Shown one piece after another: positions 57,092 through 64,000 of a stretch of DNA of 64,000 nucleotides. The notes beneath the pieces are model-generated. The model ran no database searches. It was not told the DNA's origin and saw only the letters and a list, made by a program, of their open reading frames with translations. Made by a program: the position numbers and the translations under genes. Positions within the stretch are counted from its first letter, which is position 1. Every line of letters begins with the position of its first letter. This DNA comes from Pomphorhynchus laevis (taxonomy: Eukaryota > Acanthocephala > Palaeacanthocephala > Echinorhynchida > Pomphorhynchidae), in NCBI GenBank assembly GCA_012934845.2, contig WNNJ02001765.1, positions 186,001-250,000 on the forward strand, in the 5' to 3' direction.

Positions 57092-59527
57092 TTACAATGT
57101 GGGGAGGTGACAGGCATTTTTCATTGTACCGATTTGTTGATGTACAAGAACCTGATTATTGTTGTTGTGACCAATAGTCGGTAAAAATTCAAGATTGATA
57201 TTAGGATTGATACTAGCAAAATTATTGCTGCCATTATAGTATTGCTGATGTTGTTGATATGAAGGCACTTGATGTTGATGGTGGTAGTTACTGATATGAG
57301 GGTAATGCTGGTTTTGGTGCCGCTGTTGATGTTGATATATGACGGTATTCGGATCGCTGAAGTTCACTAGCGCTTGTTGTCTGCCATCACGTGGAACAAT
57401 GCCATTTTTTGTCATGTTCGGACAGGGCATTCCATTGCTGTGAATATCGAGTATAAAATGCTGTGGATGCTGATGCTGTTGGATCGGAGGCATGATCGGC
57501 GAAGATGATGATTGGTACAACAACGGGGAAAGTGGTGATGGTACTAAATAATTTGGGATATTATTGTTAGATGGAAGTGATTGATTATATGTTGGAATGG
57601 ACGGATGCGCTGGATAAAATAAGGATAAAGATTTACCTTTCAAGCGACATTGTTGTTGATCTTGATGATGTTGGGATATCATTAAATCATTCTGAAATTT
57701 GACACTCCCGGAGTGGCTCTGCTGTTGTAAAAAATTCTGTTGATTGTTCATTTGATGAAAGTTATGTTGCTGCTGGTGGTGATGTTGATTATAAATACTA
57801 TTATGAAATGAACTTTTCTTAACGCCGTTGAAAACGTGAGCCTGCATTGATATCTGAGCAGGCGATGAAGCATTAGCCGACGGTGTTTTATATGCGGCGA
57901 ATGTAAGCGCATCATTTGGCGGAACGGTTGGCTGTGTGATAGCAACACCTTGTGGTGCAGGATACCGATAAATTGTTCCCGAATTATAATTACCATAATT
58001 TACATTGTTACCATTGTAAGTATCTAGCGAGGAGGTTGCCGAATCTGCGCAATAATGACAAAATTGTAAAGGAGAAGAGAAATGTTTACTACTAGGTGGA
58101 TCATCATCCAAATTTGTGAGATATTCAGAACAAAACCCATCCGAATTACGATAATCATATAAATTATTAAACAAAAGTGGGGCAGAAGTTAGCAAGGCTG
58201 ACGATGATGGTTGTTGTTGAATTGACGGTGGGGTTGAAGTTGCCAAAGATGAAGTGTACGGTTGAAGAGACGGATATGAATTGCGATACTGGTTATGATA
58301 TGTGGTAAATACCGATGGGACATATGAGTAGCGCTGTAAATGAGTTTTAGATTTGTGTTTATAATTGGATAAGCCTGCGTATCCAGGCTCAAAAGCTTGC
58401 ATTAATAACTCCTCAGTAGATCCTAGATGATGCTGATTTGATGCTGTTGATGGATGTGATGGTGATGGTGTAGACGGTGAAGATCCTTTGTAATCTAAAT
58501 TGTTTGGTAAGTAGCCGTCTAATTGATGAGATGAATTTCTATTGGTTGTCGATATGGCGGCGTTGCTGTTGATAGACTGGTTACTGCTACAATTGCTAGA
58601 AATAACATCATCCACATGCCTACTGTGTGAATGATGCTGTTGAAGCTCAGATGTGGCATTATTTTGATGTTGCTGAACTTGCTGAGAGCGTCGTTTAATA
58701 TACTCGCTAAATTCATCTGGCAGCATGCGACTATATCTTCTTGAGCTAGATTTTAATTTAGTACTACCAAATTTAGTTTGTGCAAAAGTTGCTGTCGTGA
58801 AAACAGGAGATGAACGATAGCTGGCATTTGATGATTCGTATCCCGAAGATATCAATGTGTTTCCGTAACTTAGCAAGCTGCTAGACATATCAGATAAAGG
58901 AGATGATTTAATACCGGAATTATCGTTAAATAATGGTGACGTCGATGACGATATGCTCGAGGCCATCAAAGCTGAGATTGATGTAGTAGATGCCGAACCG
59001 GATACAGATTTTTGATCGTATTGTGGTGGCTGTGATGTACTTGAAGAGCATCCGCTATCATCTTCACTAGCATTTGTTTTATAACTACTACTTGTAGTAA
59101 CGGTTTTATTGTTCAACTCTGTTTGTCCAATGTTACTACTCCTGTCCAATAGAGAGTATTCTAGGCCAAGATCCCCATCTTTCTTATACAATATAATTAC
59201 TTGACCACGTTCACCTATCCTGTAAGAAACTTCTCCGGGATCAATCCATATAATCATATCATTAGGAAGGCACTCAAGTATTTCACGTTCATCCATGCCA
59301 ACCTCTTTCACAGCGTCATGAATTACCCTGTCAATTTTGGGTAAATTAAATTTCAACGATCGAAATCCGGAGCCCCGAAAAGGTCGATCTGGATGCCAAT
59401 GATTTTGGTATTTTGACTTTAGTTGCTTTTCAAGTTCTTCACCAAACATGTTCACCCGTCTCCTTGGCAGTTTAGTGTACAAATGTGAGGTCAGAAACCT
59501 CAGCGCAATAGCAATTTCAATAAACAT
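57092..59527 (-). CDS. Tob: Tob-type BTG/APRO anti-proliferative protein, 811 aa, single exon
   Basis: An 811-residue protein; ATG 59525-59527 is chosen because it gives MFIEIAIALRFLTSHLYTKL, like the start of vertebrate Tob (the codon before it is TTG). Residues 1-115 are the BTG domain: LPRRRVNMFGEELEKQLKSK, HWHPDRPFRGSGFRSL, and WIDPGEVSYRIGERGQV. Tob hallmark after it: TTATFAQTKFGSTKLKSS at 243-261. Near the end, SINPNINLEFLPTI (772-785) matches the PAM2 motif that binds the MLLE domain of poly(A)-binding protein. Known role: BTG domain recruits the CAF1/CCR4-NOT deadenylase, PAM2 links it to poly(A) tails. The tail is unusually long (about 690 residues) and rich in Gln, His, Ser and Asn. 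Vertebrate Tob coding sequence is also intronless. Confidence 0.93.
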   Translation of the reverse strand: MFIEIAIALRFLTSHLYTKLPRRRVNMFGEELEKQLKSKYQNHWHPDRPFRGSGFRSLKFNLPKIDRVIHDAVKEVGMDEREILECLPNDMIIWIDPGEVSYRIGERGQVIILYKKDGDLGLEYSLLDRSSNIGQTELNNKTVTTSSSYKTNASEDDSGCSSSTSQPPQYDQKSVSGSASTTSISALMASSISSSTSPLFNDNSGIKSSPLSDMSSSLLSYGNTLISSGYESSNASYRSSPVFTTATFAQTKFGSTKLKSSSRRYSRMLPDEFSEYIKRRSQQVQQHQNNATSELQQHHSHSRHVDDVISSNCSSNQSINSNAAISTTNRNSSHQLDGYLPNNLDYKGSSPSTPSPSHPSTASNQHHLGSTEELLMQAFEPGYAGLSNYKHKSKTHLQRYSYVPSVFTTYHNQYRNSYPSLQPYTSSLATSTPPSIQQQPSSSALLTSAPLLFNNLYDYRNSDGFCSEYLTNLDDDPPSSKHFSSPLQFCHYCADSATSSLDTYNGNNVNYGNYNSGTIYRYPAPQGVAITQPTVPPNDALTFAAYKTPSANASSPAQISMQAHVFNGVKKSSFHNSIYNQHHHQQQHNFHQMNNQQNFLQQQSHSGSVKFQNDLMISQHHQDQQQCRLKGKSLSLFYPAHPSIPTYNQSLPSNNNIPNYLVPSPLSPLLYQSSSSPIMPPIQQHQHPQHFILDIHSNGMPCPNMTKNGIVPRDGRQQALVNFSDPNTVIYQHQQRHQNQHYPHISNYHHQHQVPSYQQHQQYYNGSNNFASINPNINLEFLPTIGHNNNNQVLVHQQIGTMKNACHLPTL

Positions 59528-62010
59528 CAAATGATCGTTCTATTTAGGTTTCAATATGTTTGATATTATTGCTATTAGCTCGATAAACTATTGTGATATA
59601 TGAAGATACTGTGTCGTGAATGTATACGTAAACAAAAAGTCTGTTGTTTAAATGCTTATTGTATGATCCTTTTGCCTGACTATGTTGGGTTATCTGCTCC
59701 ACAACAAAATTCAAATTAAAACGACTCAATTTGTAATAGCGCACTATTATTTTAATGTGATTTTCGAATGCACAACATCACTTGAAAAACGTAAATTACC
59801 TGGTTTTTTAAATTGCTTTTGTGTTTGTCATTTGAGTGGTATATACACTACACAAAAGAAATAGGAGTAAGTCCCCGCTATCACACTATTTTCTTCTCGC
59901 TCTTACTATATAATATTTTCAGTGCAAAATTGTAATGTTTTATTCGTTTTTACCTTTTCGTTAAATTATATGTAAATTTAGTTTCTGACTCGTTCGTTTC
60001 TACTAACTTTTTATCTAACTATCGCGAAATGTATGCAGTGCGTGAGTTATGCACCAGCCATCATTGCATCGTCGTCAACGATAACATCATCACCATGATG
60101 ATCAGCAGCCCTACTCTATATGTCATAAAAACTTCATGTTTATAGTTTAAAAAACACGTACTATATAGAAATTCAATTGAATTTAATGATTGGGTAAGGT
60201 GAATGCACCTAGGTAAGGTCGACAAAAGTGTTAAGTGCAAAGGAGAATAGTACTGCCGAATAGCAGTCGTCGTGCTTACCGATCGAGAACTGTTTACTCT
60301 GGATAAAATGACGATGACGCCGTTTTTATACAAAGATGTGGTGATAATCACACACTAGATACATTTCAGCTCATGGCTTTTACGCAACTATTAAATTAAT
60401 AAACATTTTATATTAGAGATATTATATCAATCAACGTAGATATCAACTAAATTATAATACTCCTAAAAATACTTGAATTTTAATTGCTTATCTAAAAAAA
60501 TACTTGATTTTTAATTGCTTATCTAAATTACATTTTTAATTATATATTTTTAATTACATTTATATTTTTCATTTATATTATATTTTTTTATATTATACAT
60601 TTTTAATTACATTTTTACTATCAATATAAAGGATAATTATAATATTTAATTAACATTAAATAATGTTGGAAAAAGTGTAGGGCTATTTGTGTTCCATCCT
60701 TAGTTTACTGTCGCTTTTAAGATAATTTATTATCTTAGATAATTATTATAACATTAATAATTATTAATTATTACACAAATTTATGTGATAAGCTAGTCCG
60801 TTTAAAGACAATATCAAAATTCCAAATTGACTTAATATATACAATGAATAATTTGATTATGATTTTGATAATTCACAAAACCAATTCATTTATTGATTTC
60901 AATAAACTCATTTTTGTGTTTAATTATTTGCATTTTCGAAAAATGCAAATAATTAAGAAATTAATTTAAATTCATTGCATTCGTGATCTGAAATTCCCCA
61001 ACCAGATGAGTTAGTGGAAAGAGTGAAGTTAAAAATTATTATATTTAAATATCGCATTTTCGATAGTCAACGCTATCATCATCATAAGGATAAATTGTCG
61101 TTGTACAAAAATCTTTACTATTTATGAATTTATAAAGCTGTCAATTGCATATTTTACTTGTTCCAGCAGATCAAAAATGTCAATTGTATATTTTACTATC
61201 GATAATTCTATTTTTAATTAAATAATCTTTTACTTCACTCTCCGCACTAATTAAAAATATTGTTTTATTGTACTAACTATAATGTGTATATACATATGAC
61301 CGTTGAGATATTTAATAATACACTTCAAGTGAGGTGGTCAACTCCCATTAAAGTAATCAAAGCAGGCTACCTACATTAATTATAAATAAAGTATTACTTA
61401 ACAAAATATTTTTTCATCCCCATTAGTTCAAAATTGTTTATTTTCTGTTCAATTTGATAATCTCCTCCTCGTCTTAAAAATAACAATGTAAATAATAGAG
61501 ATTCCTTACCTTGAATTGTCATTATTGAAAAAGAAATGTTCATGAAACCATTTTTAAATGGATCGTTTTATCGGCTCATATTCTTATAAGCTTGCCTTAA
61601 TGCTACAAATTGATAAACTCAATAGTTTAAATCTTTACATTCAAAAATGATCGATTTATTAAAGTTTTATGAAAGAGAAGTACATAATACAGCATGCGTA
61701 CTAGATCTGAAAATATGAATGGCCATGAAAATACGCTAAATCGTTGAACACTGACAAAACATTTATAAGCAAAGAATTATAGATAGTGTATACTTATATT
61801 CAGATAAATGGCAAGCAGCATTTAAAAGAACAACGCTAATTTTAATTGCGAATTAGAGAATTAATTACATATTAAATGGCAACGTATAAATTACTGTAAA
61901 TGCATTAGTAATTTAAATAAGAATGTATGAATAGATCGATGTACATAATATCTTGTGTTATAATAAGCTTAGCACAACTATAGCAAAACATGCGTTGTTG
62001 AGTTTCGTCG
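59528..62010. other. Tob upstream region and non-coding stretch
   Basis: The first 800 bases (59528-60360) are less AT-rich and probably hold Tob's 5' UTR and promoter; no certain TATA box or intron can be assigned. An open frame of 96 codons at 60061-60351 (minus) is unlike any family I know and was not called. The rest to 62010 is AT-rich, with repeated TTTTTAATTACATTT-like blocks at 60.47-60.62 kb. Confidence 0.5.
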
Positions 62011-62011
62011 G

Positions 62012-62228
62012 CTAATCCTCGACCCAATTTAACTGCCGCAATAGAGAATACCAATTTTTAGAAATATATCCATACTGATTTGTATCTAAATTTTTAAATA
62101 TCCAAGAACTATCAGGTATAGCTGAACGACAAAAAAATAATTTTGATATTTCGCTAGTAACTACTAGCATCTTCAGAAAATTAACGTATTTTTGGGAGGA
62201 GATATAAAAATGCATGTTTTGCATTTTA
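62012..62228 (-). pseudogene. PLE fragment joined to terminal-repeat sequence
   Basis: Minus strand: QNMHFYISSQKYVNFLKMLV. The first part repeats the LNAKHAFLYILPKVH segment of the PLE RT 1 kb upstream (62186-62228 against 63197-63239, about 90% alike), then runs straight into hammerhead-bearing sequence. This is a second, mostly deleted PLE copy or a rearranged end. Confidence 0.55.
62145..62176 (-). ncRNA. Hammerhead-like ribozyme motif of the 62-kb PLE
   Basis: Minus strand: CTGAAGA (complement of 62170-62176), helix II GCTAGTA/TACTAGC (7 bp, perfect, two-base loop), then GAAATATC (complement of 62145-62152). TAATTTT before and AAAATTA after can pair as helix I. All core bases of CUGANGA/GAAA are intact, the best of the motifs here. 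Helix III is minimal, as described for PLE hammerheads, which are thought to act as dimers. Confidence 0.6.
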
Positions 62229-62362
62229 AAACGATTATTCCATATATCATTGATATATGGAATCCCAACCTACTTCCATTATTTTAAAGAACCAAAAATA
62301 TGAATTTTATTAGTTCTAGTCTTAAATAAAGCCTTTTTAACTGCCCATTATGGAAATTAATT

Positions 62363-63790
62363 TTATCTTAAAGTATTAATTATTAAGCCATCACGTTGTT
62401 CCATCCCGACAAAATCGGAGCAAATCAAATTGTTTCGCAAAAATGATGAGCTAGCAGCAGCTACTTTCCAAGTTCTAGGGATATTTGAAGCACAGAAAAC
62501 AACATCAGGTTTTAATCCAACTTTTTGAAAAACTGATGTTTTCAAAGTCTTGTTTGGAAGCCTGCTAACGAGTACATCCAAAAATGTTAAAGAATTATTT
62601 TGCTCCTCCGTCATTTTCCATTGTATGTATGTCAAAATGATTTAAATTAGATAACAATCCTTTAGCGTATATGTTATCAAGAACAATAACAAATGTATCA
62701 TCGACATAACAGACCCACATTTTAATTTGAGCAAATATATTTTTCAGATGATTATCTTCCTATGATCTCATATAAAGTTTGCTCAAAATATTTGCTAGAG
62801 TAATACTCATTGCCTATCCATCCGTTTGTTCATATAATTCTCCATCAAATTCAAATATCATGCCAATAGTACACATTTTTAATATATCAAACCATTGATG
62901 GTATGTTAGGTTCGTGTCATCGTCAGGATTTCCTTTAGATATAAAATTACATGCTATCCCTATGGCCTTCAATGTAGGTATATTAGTAAACATTGAAATT
63001 GCATCAAAACAAAGGAACTTTTTATCTACCGCCTACATATTGTGAATCCTTTGGGATAATTCTAGACCATCTTTCATGAATGAAAATGTTCTCCTACAAG
63101 TTTTAATTTTAACTTTTGAGCGATATATTTAAACAATTTATGCGCGTTTGTCATATAGAAAGCCACAATTGGTCTAGCCACATGCTCTTCTTTATGTACT
63201 TTTGGGAGGATATATAAAAATGCATGTTTTGCATTTTTTGATAAAGACAAATTATATATTTGTGAACTTATCCTTTTTTGACGATAAATTTCTTTCAAGT
63301 AATTGTTAAATTTATTTTGACTTCGTAAGGTATTACCATATGATACTTTTTTAAATTTGTTGTAATTTATTACATAATGTTACATTACATAATGTTACAT
63401 TCATGTTTATTCAAAACTACAAAACAATTTCCTTTGTTTGTATTACATTCCACTAGGTCATTATCTTTTATTTCTTTTTTAGTATGGTTTAAGTCCTTTC
63501 CAGCATTATGATTACCCGGAAGCATATTTTCGAAATTTTATTATAGTTCAATTTAATGTATGATGGTAAATTATGTATTAAATGAGAAGAATAACCAGTT
63601 TCTTCTAAACAGAAGTGTAGAGTTGTTCTTCCTTAACATTTAATCGTGGTGTAAAATTGAGTCCTAGATCTAACAAATTCTTAGAATTTTCACTTTATTG
63701 TTTTTCACTCCAGAATATGACCTCATTGATTTTTTAATACTAGTATTATCTGGATCATAACTTGATAAATTCAATTCCTTAACAAAAAAA
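62363..63790 (-). pseudogene. Penelope-like element reverse transcriptase relic
   Basis: Minus strand, in order: KGNCFVVLNKHEC (about 63.43 kb), KNAKHAFLYILPKVHKEEHV followed by ARPIVAFY (63.2 kb), EHFHSFMKDGLELSQRIHN (63.07 kb), FDAISMFTNIP (about 62.97 kb), then IKMWVCYVDDTFVIV with YVDD (codons 62698-62709), and NNSLTFLDVLVSRLPNKTLK with TSVFQK (62.55 kb). This order is diagnostic of Penelope-like RTs. The GIY-YIG nuclease is missing. It is broken by several stops. It is a different PLE family from that at 17.8 kb. Confidence 0.75.
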
Positions 63791-64000
63791 AACAATTTTT
63801 TTACAATGTTTATATACTCCAAATCATAATTAACTTAATCATAATTAAACTTATAAATAAGAACATTTTCTAATTATTTGATATGTTAAACAAAAATTAA
63901 TGAAATAACATCAAAATACAAAATTTCAGAAAATCTAATCAACTTATTCAGCAATTTAAACTCACAACTAATAGCAAACTTTAAGAGCTGCACACTTACC
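63791..64000. other. AT-rich end of the window
   Basis: Possibly the leader of the minus-strand PLE; nothing can be assigned. Confidence 0.4.

Noticed and set aside
60061-60351. 96-codon minus-strand frame upstream of Tob
   Set aside because: Not like any known family, and it lies in the probable Tob 5' region; no support for a gene.

Overview
This is invertebrate metazoan DNA: AT-rich, repeat-laden, with eukaryotic genes on both strands and retroelements of several classes making up well over half of the window. The best-supported host gene is a Tob/BTG anti-proliferative gene (about 57.1-59.5 kb, minus strand). A second host gene (19.3-22.2 kb, minus) looks like a Treslin/TICRR/SLD-3 replication-initiation factor. 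A third host-derived sequence is a non-receptor tyrosine phosphatase of the PTP1B/TC-PTP type (about 15.4-16.7 kb, plus), which is open in the same reading frame as the endonuclease end of a LINE. All three have no visible introns. I cannot name the species; a worm-like lineage is a guess.

Region by region: 0-0.13 kb carries the end of a Penelope-like element (PLE). 0.3-4.0 and 5.6-9.2 kb are two plus-strand copies of an abundant LINE family, called 'family J' here: ORF1 is a zinc-knuckle protein, ORF2 is an apurinic-type endonuclease plus reverse transcriptase, and there is a short (TTTA)n-type tail. 9.2-11.9 kb is non-coding. 11.97-16.7 kb holds eight 13-bp tandem repeats, a second and different LINE with a restriction-like endonuclease (RLE), and the phosphatase. 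17.2-18.9 kb is a PLE relic with a hammerhead-like motif. After the Treslin-like gene come a PLE endonuclease relic (23 kb), a palindromic foldback element (23.9 kb) and a Ty3/Gypsy pol fossil (25.6-27.3 kb).

27.5-50.4 kb is a dense cluster of six further family J copies: one minus copy (27.5-34.9) is interrupted by another minus copy (31.04-34.88, with a 10-bp target duplication). A plus copy (34.9-38.8), a decayed plus copy (38.8-41.2), a minus copy (42.9-46.6) and a plus copy with a clear 16-17-bp target duplication (46.65-50.36) follow. An LTR-retrotransposon gag/protease fossil lies at 41.4-42.4 kb. 50.4-57 kb is non-coding but rich in structure: inverted repeats, PLE-type hammerhead motifs, and a 358-bp tandem repeat carrying hammerhead-like sequence. 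After Tob, 59.5-62 kb is non-coding and 62.0-63.8 kb is a minus-strand PLE reverse transcriptase relic.

The host genes show no operon-like or pathway link; the window is mainly a record of retroelement activity. The points most worth pursuing are the LINE-phosphatase chimera, an in-frame stop shared by three family J copies, and the hammerhead-type motifs in several repeat families.
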